DNA of 64,000 nucleotides, from NCBI GenBank assembly GCA_946800325.1, contig OX326956.1:23410356-23474355 (forward strand). Direction: 5' to 3'. Positions 12,180 through 24,140 of this stretch are shown here, piece after piece; within the stretch, counting starts at the first letter, position 1; each line of letters starts with the position of its first letter. The notes beneath the pieces are model-generated. The model was given only the letters and a program-made list of their open reading frames with translations, was not told where the DNA came from and made no database searches. This DNA is from Luzula sylvatica (Eukaryota; Streptophyta; Magnoliopsida; Poales; Juncaceae). The translations under genes were made by a program, and so were the position numbers.

Positions 12180-13177
12180 TCAAGCTCCATTCCCGACGCG
12201 TAAATTAATTTTACCACGAATCAAAAATCTTCTACTTCTAAGGTCCTGTATATTATTACAAATATCAGTCCCATATCCAGTGTCCAACACTGATGATGGT
12301 GAAGTAAAGAAATGAGATTCGATAACTGAAATACCTGATGCCGATGTGTCCAAGGAAGCGGTCTTTTGATTGCTCTCCCTCAGGAAGATCTCGCAATCAC
12401 GCTTCCAATGCCCCTCCTTGAGGCAGTGGAAACACTTCTTGTCATCCTTGGTTTTCTTGCCCACAGGTTTAGGCGCAACCTTGTTGCCCTTTGCCTTCCT
12501 CTTCTTGTTTTTGTTCCCATTGCTTGGACTCTTTCCTTCAACCACCAATACTTCCGAAGTCCTAGACTTCATGTACCGCGGTTTCATGTCACTTTCGAAT
12601 GTTCTGAGCATTCCGAAAAGCTGGGGAATGGTCCTTTTCATGTCTGACATGTGGAAATGCGAAATGAATGAATCGAAACTCGGTGGCAGTGACAACATGA
12701 TCAAATCAGTTTGTAACTCCACCTTGAATTTCATGCCAAGCCGCTCAAGATGATCGAAATATCCTTTCATCTTGAGAAGGTGCGAGCTAACGGGCGTACC
12801 CTCTTGCATCTTGCATTGCCAAGAGCTTGATACTTCTCCACCCTTGCTTGAACCTGAAACATCTCCCTGAGTTATTTCATAATCTCGTATGCATCCTGTT
12901 TCTTAAATTGGATTTGATATTCAGGAGTCATAGTAGCCAACATGAGGCAGGTGACATCATTCGAACTTTCCATAATGGTCGTATGTTCGAATACATCATC
13001 CTCAGTTGCGTCATCACCTGGCACAGGAGGGAGAGGCGTCTCCAAGACATGTGCCTTTCCTTCTTGTTTCAGAACGAATCCCAGATTCCTCTGCCAGTCG
13101 AGAAAGTTCTTTCCGTTCATTCGTTCCCTTTCCAAAATGGAACGCAAACTAAAGCGGTTACTAGTTGGTAAAGCCAT
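12180..13177 (-). pseudogene. Copia gag with zinc knuckle and protease remnant of element 1
   Basis: The first frame (13177-12872) starts MALPTSNRFSLRSILERERM and is the gag N-terminal region. A second frame (to 12180) carries the rest of gag, a basic stretch and a CCHC knuckle, CFHCLKEGHWKRDC, then a protease-like VLDTGYGTDIC, where DTG is the aspartic protease signature. The two frames are separated by a stop or frameshift near 12810-12872, so full gag is not made. The family role is RNA packaging in virus-like particles and polyprotein cleavage. Confidence 0.8.
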
Positions 13178-13693
13178 GAATTCTACAATTTTGAAAAATA
13201 ATGTAATTAATAACGTGGTCTTTTATATATTAAAATTCATTTTAAATAACTTGAAATACCCATTATTTTATCATTTCAAATAGCCCCCACTATTGAAACG
13301 GAGATTTGATACCTTAAATCTCATAATGGACAAGATCCCTATTTAACGTATTTCTAAGGTGACTATGGCCAACCACTCAGAAAATACGTCACGTCGGGTA
13401 GGACGGTGTCCAATCATCTCCAAGACGATTCTTGCTTTATTCGTGAGGTCCGGTATTGAGTCCAACTCAAAACCAGAGTGTGTGTACCTCACTCCTTGCC
13501 CCAAATCCTAGCCTAGCTAGCGAATTGGTCAAGTCCAAACCACAAGTGGAGTATCATTCAATTAGCGAATTGACATGCCAGACGAAGGCCATGCAACACG
13601 TCAACTCCTAATCAATGCATGCCTTCCATTCTACGTATGTGTAAATCTGTGCCAGACGAAGGCCATGCAACACAAATAAACAAGTACTAGTCT

Positions 13694-16001
13694 TGAAGGT
13701 TAACACTAGCGGGAACGTGCGGACCCGTTTACAAAACCGCTCTCTCTAGTCGCGCGTGACTGTCATGCGATGACTATGGGTATGGAGATACCTAGAGGAG
13801 GAAGAAGAGAGTAGAGTGTAGTTATCTAATACGATAGTCCTCGCAGGTTGTGAGTATGGAGATACCCATAGGTAAACGTTGTATCACCCAAATACTTAGT
13901 CCATATGAATGTATCCCTTTTAAAAATTTTGTTTACTTAAATTTTCATGCATTCACCTTATATGAAAACTGTGTGCGGGTTGTGTAATATGATTGTTACA
14001 TGAACCCTGATTTGAGCTTGTGTGGACGTCGACATGGTTGAGGACCATGTGCAGCGAAACCGTCACACTTAAAGTGTCATTTCTAAACATCCCTAGTCGC
14101 GGGTCAGTTTGCTTAAGAGAGAAGCATTACTATTACAAGGGAATAGACTGAACGCGTACACTAGTACGTTTGCCGAGGAGATGATTATGTTTTGCTAATC
14201 ATGGGACAAAGGAGTTTGTCGAATCGGGAACGTAGATATATGTTAGGTTACATGTATTGGATATGACCGAAGCCGCGAGACCATGACATGGTTTAGTCAT
14301 TATAGATGGACTTGCGACGGATGGGGTTTTAGATTCTTCATACTTGAGGGATCATTGATTGCGTTACGTGCGTAACACAATGCTTTGATATGATCTTACG
14401 CTCACCGTAACAGGGAGTTAAAAGGGTCATCATTGGGTATTGTCCGAAACACGGAATTCAATGTGAGTCTCCAAGATAGGAATTGTTTATTCCGAAAGGA
14501 AGAGATATCTCTTAGGCGCCGCTCGATGAGTCGATTAACGAAAACCGTGGCCACGGTCAATGATATTAATGGTTAATATCGATTGAAATTTGTTAACTCA
14601 ACTCGGAATCGGGGAATAAGTGTAGTTAATCAAATTATAAGGATGACTATTACCATGCCTTTTGATTAACGGATATCGCAAACAAGAGAACTAGTAACCG
14701 CTATTCGAGATAGGCACAATGATCACAATCATTATTCGTTTAACATGGGTAGCTATGATGGAGTGACTAGATCCCGCTCATGAGCTTGTAGGCATTGGAA
14801 ACAACCTACTGCCATCGTTAAGTCGAACCTACATGGTCACACAACGAGTCGTACTAAGTCGGGCTTGATCATAAAATCGGCACATTGGATGTGCATAGCT
14901 TGGTATTTGATACGCGAGCTATATTCTCTAAAATCGTGCGTATTGGATATGCATGAGTACCTTTTAGGTAGATCTGAAATTGAGTGGGAGACTGAAAGAA
15001 ATACAGTTTCGGATCAACCGTAAAAGTGTACACAAGGATAAACGAATGTAGTCGTACATGCGTGGCCATAACTTTCAGTGGGAAAATCCAATTAGAATGG
15101 TTCAAATTGGGTTAGATAGATAATGAGATTATCTACAACCTTCATATAGAAATATATTTCATATGAACGAAGTATAAGTGTCGTTTCTGTGAAATACCGA
15201 AAGAGTGCAACAGTATGACATACAGTTAGTAAAACAGTCATAACTTTTGCATACGAACTCCAATTGGGCTGGGCCAAATTGGGTTGTGTAGATAATAAGA
15301 TTATCTACAACTTTCGTGTTGGTTGATTTTCTGTCAGAGAAATTTATCAATTTCGTCTGGACAGAATACTGAACAGGTTCATACAGTTTTCTGTGTGAAA
15401 GGGTGTATATTGGATATACATGCCTTTTGGCTAATCCTTATCCTATTAGGTATAAATAGGATTTTCTCTCTCATCTTCACTATGGAATTCATCAGTTGAA
15501 TAATTCTAAGCAATTGATTATTCTGCCCAATATACACAAGAAAAGAGCAAATTCAGATTTGATCTTTAGTGAGTGAAAGGGTGCGAAGAGAGAGAAATCG
15601 AGAAAGGAGTTTCTCGAGTAATAGAGAATCGATTAGATCGAGCAAGTTCGCCGGTGCATCGTCTAGGCAGGTGCATCCGCGACCGACGTCTTGCGACTCA
15701 CGGTGGATACAAGTAGAGGAGCGACAATTGTGGCTCTTGGATTGTGATCGACTCAAGGAGTGAGAAGACGGTCAACGAACGGTGAAAGACGCGTGGTATG
15801 GGACGCGCGGATTGTCACCAACGTGACAGGAGATAGAAGGCGGCGATCAACCCTTCGTGCGTGATCAATTTCACGCTGGTATAGATCTATCCTTCTATTC
15901 GCATCGTACCCTCGAAGTCATGGCGTGATCTCGGGAATCGGGGAATCGGACCGGGCCTTCATTCCGCTGCGCGGGCCCGGGGTCGAGGATATTTCCCTTC
16001 A
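13694..16001 (+). repeat. 5' LTR of Copia element 2
   Basis: Starts TGAAGGTTAACAC and ends TTTCCCTTCA, giving six-base inverted ends. It contains a TATA box at 15451 and an imperfect internal duplication: an AAATTGGGTT and GATTATCTACAAC block near 15104-15140 recurs near 15277-15310. A palindrome-like GTTACGTGCGTAAC lies at about 14364. It is the same length as the 3' LTR. Confidence 0.9.
15451..15459 (+). promoter_or_regulatory. TATA box of the element 2 LTR
   Basis: TATAAATAG is followed by a CT-rich TTTTCTCTCTCATCTTCAC start region, the usual arrangement at the U3/R border of a plant LTR. The same box occurs at 22660-22668 in the 3' LTR, where it could drive transcription into the flank. 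Confidence 0.55.
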
Positions 16002-16002
16002 G

Positions 16003-16014
16003 TGGTATCAGAGC
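16003..16014 (+). other. Primer binding site (initiator Met tRNA type)
   Basis: TGGTATCAGAGC lies one base after the 5' LTR end. This is the standard minus-strand primer site of plant Copia elements, complementary to the 3' end of initiator methionine tRNA. It fixes the element's orientation as plus. Confidence 0.9.
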
Positions 16015-16255
16015 GATCGCCATCGATTCGAGGGTCGAATCATAGTCGTATATTAGATATACGCACGGGTTATCAAAGTTCGTACCCGTTTGCATGATGT
16101 TATATATTTAGAATGTCAAATTACATTAAAATCACAAGTGAAATTCGCTAGAGATCGATCAATAGTTGATTGAGAGTATCTAGGAATAATCGTGAAAAGG
16201 TTTCATGATTGATCGTTTTGGAAACGAGCGAAAACAGCAGTTCAAAAATCGCATA

Positions 16256-16770
16256 GTCCGTTATAACGGACACTGTAGCAGATACAGGAAATTGAGAATT
16301 TTTCGAAAAAACACATATTCCGTTGTAACGGAATTGGAGTCCGTTGCAACGGACCCTGTATAGGATGCGGGGGTGTGAGGAGGACCGTGAAAACTGCTTA
16401 TTCCGTTGTAACGGACTTGGAGTCCGTTGTAACGGACCTTGTATCTGATACGAGGTTGCGGGGATGCCAAGGGTGTCTATTGGAGTCCGTTGTAACGGAC
16501 TGGGTCCGTTGTAACGGAGCTCTACGCAGTTGGTCCGTTGCAACGGACTGTATGTTGCGTTGTAACGGACTGGTCTCTGGAAATTTGGACGAAGGTTTGC
16601 AGAAAATAGCGTTGTAACGGACCTATGTTGCGTTGTAACGGACATGTTTCTGGCAAAATTTGGCCAAACTCCGAAATAAATAGCGTTGTAACGGACTGGA
16701 CTTCCGTTGTAACGGAGTGCCAAGTATACTGGAGGTCCGTTGTAACGGACTATGTTGCGTTACAACGGAC
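16256..16770. repeat. Array of 15 imperfect 16-bp palindromes (GTCCGTTGTAACGGAC type) in the Copia leader
   Basis: Units start at 16256, 16318, 16339, 16401, 16422, 16485, 16504, 16533, 16555, 16607, 16628, 16681, 16702, 16735 and 16755, spaced by 3 to 50 bp of unrelated sequence. Most read GTCCGTTGTAACGGAC. The first (GTCCGTTATAACGGAC) and those at 16339 and 16533 (GTCCGTTGCAACGGAC) are perfect palindromes. Others start TTGCGTTG or TAGCGTTG. The irregular spacing rules out a simple microsatellite. Each unit contains inverted CCGTT and AACGG cores, which match plant MYB/MSA-type cores; as RNA each could form a hairpin or pair with another molecule. Both roles are inference. Open frames across the array are by-products of the repeats. 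Confidence 0.9.
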
Positions 16771-18234
16771 TGGTTTCTGGTTGCTGATTTTGTTTTCGTG
16801 ATAACTTTGGCTACACAACTTGGAATTTTGAGTTCTTTATATCGATTTGATCGGCATCAATCATACTAGCATATTATTAGATAATTATTTAGAATAATTA
16901 GACTCCCGAATAAAATCATATGCATATAGAAAATCTTGTGATAGTGATATAATTGGATTATGTCACGAATTTAGAAACATGCAATGGCATGATCCCTCAT
17001 AATATTTAAGTCATGGAAATGCCTTCCATATCCACAACCATCGAGATTGATATGACATAGTGCGTGGTTTCAGGCCATAGTCGGGCACGTACTATTGTAT
17101 ATATTGGTGCGGGTGGTAAGCGTTAATTGGGGATTCACGTGGTTTCAGGCCATAGTCGGGCACGTGAGTAGTTCAATTGAATGATACGATGGATATGGTT
17201 GTGACTTAACCGTCCAAGCCAATCCGATTGGAGTTCGGGGCATAGATAGGATGCACACACGGAACTGGGATTGTATTGGATACGATTCATCACCGAAATC
17301 TTATAACGGTTCAAGAATCGCATTGGATGCGATTGGATATAATCCTACCTAAAATATCGAGATCTCATTTGTCGGCCATAGTCACTTATGGGAGGATCGT
17401 AAAATATGGGTCTTGAGTGTTATGGACTTGGAGTCCCGTATCGGTATGAGGGTTATCGATTCGATAAAAATAACACATTCATATATTCATCATATAAGCA
17501 TATAGATGAAGTACGCACGGTTAGGAGTTAATCTTCATCATCCGTTTAGAATTATGTTTTCAAGCAACACCAAATATATCGATTAGATCGATATGATAGA
17601 TGGCTTTTGGGCCGGAATTACCGTTATTAACCTTGATAGTCAAAGAATAGTTCTTAGACTTAAAGGAACGTGTTGGACACGGAAATGGTAGATTCGGGGC
17701 TCGAGGCTTTGGCTTTAGAGAAAGCCGGATTCGATAAACTTAAGAAGGAATCGAACAATGATACGTGCCTTGTGGTGGCATGTATAGACGCAAATTTCTC
17801 AAAATTGTTTGAGAATTCGGGTGTATATGAAAGTAAAACACAACGCTCAAGAAATAGTTTCAAGAGCTAGAGCGCGTTGAATGACTCAATGCGGCTCAAA
17901 TAGTAGGTTAATTTTGAGACGCCTTATGGGTCTTTGATTAACACTCGTGTGTTGATGGTACGAGATTTGATCTTCGTGACCGAATATCATATGCATTCGA
18001 TAGATAAGTCGATCCCGAAATTGCATTTGATGCGATTTAAAATTGAATTGGAGATGCTTGGAGTATCCGAGGAATCCAATGCATTAAGATGCGTGGATGT
18101 CCTTGTAATTCAAAAGGTGGGATCGAAAGAAATGTATGTCTAAGGGTATTTTGGGAAAATGTTTTCCAAAATGGAGAGTTCGGACAAAGAGTTGTCCAAA
18201 CTAATGACTCAAAGAACGGTGAAATCCGAGGAGG
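16771..18234 (+). other. Non-coding leader and decayed gag region of element 2
   Basis: The block GTGGTTTCAGGCCATAGTCG occurs twice (about 17063 and 17140), and a third GGCCATAGTCAC-like copy is near 17375. The leader of element 1 (13330-13690, minus strand) has the counterpart GGCCTTCGTCTGGCA twice, so the two leaders are homologous. From about 17660 to 18230 there may be gag relics, but I cannot align a zinc knuckle with confidence. Confidence 0.45.
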
Positions 18235-20785
18235 ATTAAACCTAGAAGTTGATTGCTTCTTTTGGCATTGCCGTCTTGGCCATATAAACGAGATTCGCGT
18301 ATATAGATTCCATATGATGGATTGCTAGAATCATTCGAATTAGATTCGATTGATTAATGCGATACTTATTTATTAGGCAAGACGACAATGGCATCATTCT
18401 CCAAAGGTTGGAGAAAGATCCAACGAATTATGGGAAATTACATTTAGATGTAATGTTCCGATAAGTTCCGAGGCAAGAGGAGGCTATCGGTATTTTGTTA
18501 CGTTTATGGACGGTTAAAGTAGATATGAAAATATCTATTTAATGCGTGCCGAAATGGAAACTTTTGAAAGGTTCAAAGAGTTTCAAAAACGAAATACGAA
18601 ATCAACAAAGCAAGAAAATCAAAGCTTTTCGATAGGATCAAGAAGGCGAGTATTTGAGCTAAACCTTTCGATAGGATCGAAGAGGCGATATTTGAGTTAT
18701 GAATATTGATGATCATTTATGATTGTGGAATCGTTTCACGATTGCCTTTATTCGGAACATTGAGATGTGTCCGAAAAGAGGAAATGAACGCATGTTGGAC
18801 ATGATTCGATAAATGATAAGCCAATAGGATCTCCCAAAAATATTTTGGAGATACGCCCTTGAGACAGCGGCACTAATGAATGGTTGCATATGAGATATGG
18901 ACCATAAACCTTCTAATCGGTACAAAAGACGCCATATGAGATATGGATCGGAATGGTTCCGAAGTTGTCACTTGTACAGATTTGAGGATGTGAGTGTATT
19001 TCGAAATTTGTTTCGGTTAAACTCAATCCCAAATCTGGAAATTGTTCGTTTATCCTTAAGAAAACTAAAGGGTATTAGTTAAAACGTCCCGACGAAAATG
19101 AGATTTTCGTGGCTCGAAGAGATGCCTTCTTGGAGGAGGACTAGATGCGCACAAGTTTGGAACTTGGTGCCATTTATCTCTATGCGGGCTAGTGGGAGTA
19201 GAATAAATCTCGAAAGAGTTCGAGATCTGAAAATGAACATTGTACCGATGAAAGTTGACATGGCTGCATCAAGAGTTGATGAACGCAAGTCGAACACACA
19301 AAGGAATTTTTCGTAGATCAAATAGGCTATATCATAAGCCGGTAAATGCGAATTTATCGAGGCTAATGATGATAGATCGAAATCATATGATGATTCGATA
19401 TCCTACAAGGATGCTATGAAAAGTTGATTCCACATGACATGGTGTCATGAAATCTGAGATTCGATCCATGTAAATTATCAAGTTCAGAACTTGATTTCAT
19501 TACTTTCTGGGTTAGACCCGTTAAATGTGAGGGGGTTTTTCAAGATGAAGAACCGACATGTATAGGAATACGCATAAATATATAGCGAGGCTTTTTGCGA
19601 AAAGTTTCATGCAATTCATAGTCGGACTATGAAGAAACGTTTTCGCTTGTTGCCATGCTTTCACATTCTCGAAATTCTGCTTGCCATGGTCGCGTATTAT
19701 GAATATGTGATGTGGCAAAATGAATGTCAAAACCGAATTTCTTGACAGAAATTTTATGAAAGGATGTGTACTTGACACAACCTTACGGTTTTGTCGATTC
19801 ATAAGAATCGGGGATAAGATATGCACGCTTTAACGATCCATATGATGGATTAGAGAAAGCTTTTCGGAATTGGAATATTCGTTTTTGACGAAGTTATAAA
19901 CTGTTATAAAATTGTCGAAACGAATGGAAACTTTGTGTACACATGAAGGTTAGTGGGAGCTGCGTTATATTTCTTGTAACGACAAAGGATTTAGACGAGA
20001 CCGCTTATGAAATAAGCGTGAAGATCTATAGGATAGATCTAAGAAGTTCCTCGTTCTATTTTATAGCACATATATCGACATATTGTTGAAAATGGTTTTC
20101 AACATGTAAACTCCTTGGAGGAGTTAAATCGAAATGTCGAATGACAAAAATTTTCAACGGCTCGATGTGAGACATCAAGCAGCGCGAAAAGTAATAATAT
20201 GATGCCTTACATTTTGATGTTAGGATCTATTATATCTGTCATGATATGTATGTGGCTATCTGTCGTACAAATAAAGCGTCTAATTCACCTTCAATACAAT
20301 TCGTGGGAATCACATGAGTTTGAATGTAATTCGATTACATGAGACTAACTCTTGTGAATGTATAATGGTTATACAAATATATACATAATGGTTATGTATA
20401 TTTAAACCCATCGAGATTTGTATTGATAGCGGTGAGGTTTATCCTTGAATACTTTGCGAAAGAATTCAGGATTTTTTATCTATAATGGTGTGGAGGACGT
20501 GTTGGTTATAAAGAGATATAACAACAACAGTTTCCAAAGATTAAGCACGTCCAAATATGTAGCACGACTTTCGATCACAAAGTGTGTACATGTTTTGCTT
20601 AAATGAAAACACGGTTATGTGGAAAGGTTCCACAAGACCAATAGTTTATGATTCTATTTACGGAGGCGAGTATATTGCGGTTATTAATCGCAAAAAGAAG
20701 TGGTATGGATCAAGGATACATGACCAAACTCTCGTAGCCACGAGTTATCGGATTTATGGTTGTTTATTGCGTGAAACGCAATAGT
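18235..20785 (+). pseudogene. Decayed Copia pol of element 2
   Basis: Fragments in changing frames match element 1 and Copia pol in order: GAG-pre-integrase (WHCRLGHINEIRV, 18267-18305), integrase remnants (18360-18960), linker (SGSRINLERVRD near 19190, then SHKPV and AMKS-like pieces to 19450), RT remnants (EKAFRNWNIRF near 19850, KVSGS near 19945) and an RNase H piece (GGEYIAVIN near 20665). Stops and frameshifts interrupt every domain, and I do not find the YVDD catalytic box of RT. It cannot encode an enzyme. Confidence 0.7.
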
Positions 20786-20902
20786 ACAAGCCAAAAATGC
20801 CGAGGTCACAACCACTTCTAACTAATACTCAGAAAATTTCATTGATCCATGAAATTTTGCGAAAAGATGTGATCGTGGGTATTGGAAATGTTCCAATCCT
20901 GC

Positions 20903-23210
20903 AGAAGATTAACACTAGCGGGAACGTGCGGACCCGTTTACAAAACCGCTCTCTCTAGTCGCGCGTGACTGTCATGCGATGACTATGGGTATGGAGATAC
21001 CTAGAGGAGGAAGAAGAGAGTAGAGTGTAGTTATCTAATACGATAGTCCTCGCAGGTTGTGAGTATGGAGATACCCATAGGTAAACGTTGTATCACCCAA
21101 ATACTTAGTCCATATGAATGTATCCCTTTTAAAAATTTTGTTTACTTAAATTTTCATGCATTCACCTTATATGAAAACTGTGTGCGGGTTGTGTAATATG
21201 ATTGTTACATGAACCCTGATTTGAGCTTGTGTGGACGTCGACATGGTTGAGGACCATGTGCAGCGAAACCGTCACACTTAAAGTGTCATTTCTAAACATC
21301 CCTAGTCGCGGGTCAGTTTGCTTAAGAGAGAAGCATTACTATTACAAGGGAATAGACTGAACGCGTACACTAGTACGTTTGCCGGGGAGATGATTATGTT
21401 TTGCTAATCATGGGACAAAGGAGTTTGTCGAATCGGGAACGTAGATATATGTTAGGTTACATGTATTGGATATGACCGAAGCCGCGAGACCATGACATGG
21501 TTTAGTCATTATAGATGGACTTGCGACGGATGGGGTTTTAGATTCTTCATACTTGAGGGATCATTGATTGCGTTACGTGCGTAACACAATGCTTTGATAT
21601 GATCTTACGCTCACCGTAACAGGGAGTTAAAAGGGTCATCATTGGGTATTGTCCGAAACACGGAATTCAATGTGAGTCTCCAAGATAGGAATTGTTTATT
21701 CCGAAAGGAAGAGATATCTCTTAGGCGCCGCTCGATGAGTCGATTAACGAAAACCGTGGCCACGGTCAATGATATTAATGGTTAATATCGATTGAAATTT
21801 GTTAACTCAACTCGGAATCGGGGAATAAGTGTAGTTAATCAAATTATAAGGATGACTATTACCATGCCTTTTGATTAACGGATATCGCAAACAAGAGAAC
21901 TAGTAACCGCTATTCGAGATAGGCACAATGATCACAATCATTATTCGTTTAACATGGGTAGCTATGATGGAGTGACTAGATCCCGCTCATGAGCTTGTAG
22001 GCATTGGAAACAACCTACTGCCATCGTTAAGTCGAACCTACATGGTCACACAACGAGTCGTACTAAGTCGGGCTTGATCATAAAATCGGCACATTGGATG
22101 TGCATAGCTTGGTATTTGATACGCGAGCTATATTCTCTAAAATCGTGCGTATTGGATATGCATGAGTACCTTTTAGGTAGATCTGAAATTGAGTGGGAGA
22201 CTGAAAGAAATACAGTTTCGGATCAACCGTAAAAGTGTACACAAGGATAAACGAATGTAGTCGTACATGCGTGGCCATAACTTTCAGTGGGAAAATCCAA
22301 TTAGAATGGTTCAAATTGGGTTAGATAGATAATGAGATTATCTACAACCTTCATATAGAAATATATTTCATATGAACGAAGTATAAGTGTCGTTTCTGTG
22401 AAATACCGAAAGAGTGCAACAGTATGACATACAGTTAGTAAAACAGTCATAACTTTTGCATACGAACTCCAATTGGGCTGGGCCAAATTGGGTTGTGTAG
22501 ATAATAAGATTATCTACAACTTTCGTGTTGGTTGATTTTCTGTCAGAGAAATTTATCAATTTCGTCTGGACAGAATACTGAACAGGTTCATACAGTTTTC
22601 TGTGTGAAAGGGTGTATATTGGATATACATGCCTTTTGGCTAATCCTTATCCTATTAGGTATAAATAGGATTTTCTCTCTCATCTTCACTATGGAATTCA
22701 TCAGTTGAATAATTCTAAGCAATTGATTATTCTGCCCAATATACACAAGAAAAGAGCAAATTCAGATTTGATCTTTAGTGAGTGAAAGGGTGCGAAGAGA
22801 GAGAAATCGAGAAAGGAGTTTCTCGAGTAATAGAGAATCGATTAGATCGAGCAAGTTCGCCGGTGCATCGTCTAGGCAGGTGCATCCGCGACCGACGTCT
22901 TGCGACTCACGGTGGATACAAGTAGAGGAGCGACAATTGTGGCTCTTGGATTGTGATCGACTCAAGGAGTGAGAAGACGGTCAACGAACGGTGAAAGACG
23001 CGTGGTATGGGACGCGCGGATTGTCACCAACGTGACAGGAGATAGAAGGCGGCGATCAACCCTTCGTGCGTGATCAATTTCACGCTGGTATAGATCTATC
23101 CTTCTATTCGCATCGTACCCTCGAAGTCATGGCGTGATCTCGGGAATCGGGGAATCGGACCGGGCCTTCATTCCGCTGCGCGGGCCCGGGGTCGAGGATA
23201 TTTCCCTTCA
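20903..23210 (+). repeat. 3' LTR of Copia element 2
   Basis: It aligns base for base with the 5' LTR at an offset of 7209. It starts AGAAGATTAAC instead of TGAAGGTTAAC, so the canonical TG is lost, and it ends CCCTTCA at 23210. I see no good polypurine tract just before it (the sequence is TCCAATCCTGC), unlike element 1. Confidence 0.85.
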
Positions 23211-23997
23211 ATATTTGTATTTTACTCAAAAAAATTCATGTTAATCTTATAAAAAAACAATAACATGAAAGATCTTAATTTACCAAAGAAGAACAATTTC
23301 TTCAACTTATAAAACATATTTTTTTCAATAATAAACATGAAATATAAAAATGTACCTGACACAAATAACTTCATGAACTTTTAAAATGATATTATTCTTA
23401 TTTTTAGATATGTAAATTTAGAAATATCATATGGTTTTGTTTTTTATTTATATTCACACGTGTTATTTTATTATCTTACAATAACATTTAAGTTTTTTTG
23501 TATGTCGTATTAGAGTACGAAATAAATGTTTCGCGTCGTGTCAGATTAAAAAATAGTATAATATTTTTGTCATCATCGAAATTCTTTAATAAATATGATT
23601 TTTATTTTCACAAAGTATTACGTTTGTTCCTCAAAAATCACAACTAAAAATTATATGTATGACAAAACAAATGAAACAAACTCGTCGGGAAGTGCGGGTA
23701 ATCACCTAGTCATACTCATTTTCGAATTGTTTCGCTATATTTCAATCTATCAACATTTTGTTTCGTCTTTATATAAAAATGAACAAAATGAACGCTTTAG
23801 AAAGAATATTAATGTAGTCATAATAAAACAAGTAAAATTATGATATTTCTCATGCTTTATAGGCAGCGGCGTGCCACGCATTATATTTTATGCCACACGT
23901 TATATTTTCATCTTTGCATGTATAATGGATGTACATGATATTTTTTAATATTTTATAATGATTTACATGATACTTTTACTTTTGCAAAGATATTTTT
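23211..23997. other. AT-rich intergenic DNA, no gene seen
   Basis: The sequence does not resemble the Copia leader that flanks the other side of element 2. An 82-codon frame at 23595-23843 has no domain, and I do not support it as a gene. Confidence 0.35.
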
Positions 23998-24140
23998 GTT
24001 GATAATAAATGGAGAAGACTCGTATGTCATCCATCCATTGATACCAATGGGGTTCAAAGTTCAAACCCGCAATCTTTCGCAACATACGATTTTTTGTGTC
24101 TCACACTCAACCAATTAGGCTATGAGCTCATTGACAAAAA
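23998..24140 (-). repeat. tRNA-derived SINE-like repeat, copy 2 (best preserved head)
   Basis: On the minus strand it reads GAGCTCATAGCCTAATTGG, with an A box (TAGCCTAATTGG) fitting the polymerase III consensus TRGCNNARYNGG, then GAGTGTGAGACACAAAAAAT, a B-box-like GCGGGTTTGAACTTTG and the family tail GAGTCTTCTCCATTTATTA. The consensus is shared with the copies at 5.4, 26.4, 33.3 and 47.1 kb. Confidence 0.7.

Larger units (their letters stand above)
8574..13693 (-). mobile_element. Truncated Ty1/Copia LTR retrotransposon (element 1)
   Basis: Read on the minus strand the order is untranslated leader (13690-13180), gag with zinc knuckle (13177-12200), protease remnant, GAG-pre-integrase and integrase (12149-11286), linker (11285-10880), RNase H (10870-10560), polypurine tract (AAGTGGGAG, present twice) and a 3' LTR ending CCCTACA at 8574. 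The gag-protease-integrase-RNase H order is that of Copia. The reverse transcriptase domain is missing: the linker runs straight into RNase H. The 5' LTR and primer binding site are also missing, because the element stops at 13693, where element 2 begins in opposite orientation. It cannot be autonomous. Confidence 0.85.
13694..23210 (+). mobile_element. Copia-type LTR retrotransposon with near-identical 2308-bp LTRs (element 2)
   Basis: 5' LTR 13694-16001, interior 16002-20902, 3' LTR 20903-23210. The LTR has TGAAGG at its start and CCTTCA at its end. The primer binding site TGGTATCAGAGC, complementary to initiator Met tRNA, follows one base after the 5' LTR. The interior keeps collinear Copia relics (GAG-pre-integrase, integrase, linker, RT, RNase H) but no usable frame. 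By eye the LTRs differ at one body position (A in GCCGAGGAG versus G) and in the first few bases. Flanks CTAGTCT and ATATTTG do not form a target-site duplication. It is probably non-autonomous and mobilised in trans. Confidence 0.85.

Noticed and set aside
14869..15756. Several 60-80-codon frames in the LTRs, repeated at 22078-22972
   Set aside because: Identical copies occur because the two LTRs are identical. LTRs of this type are non-coding and the translations have no domain.
16148..16723. 191-codon minus-strand open frame and an 80-codon plus-strand frame over the palindrome array
   Set aside because: The frames consist of recurring short peptides (such as SVTT, PLQRT, VRYN) produced by the repeated DNA units. 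There is no domain, no plausible start and no homologous frame in the related element.
16256..16770. Palindromic array considered as a CRISPR array
   Set aside because: Plant nuclear context, units of 16 bp, spacers of 3 to 50 bp of irregular length, and location in a retrotransposon leader. None of this fits CRISPR.
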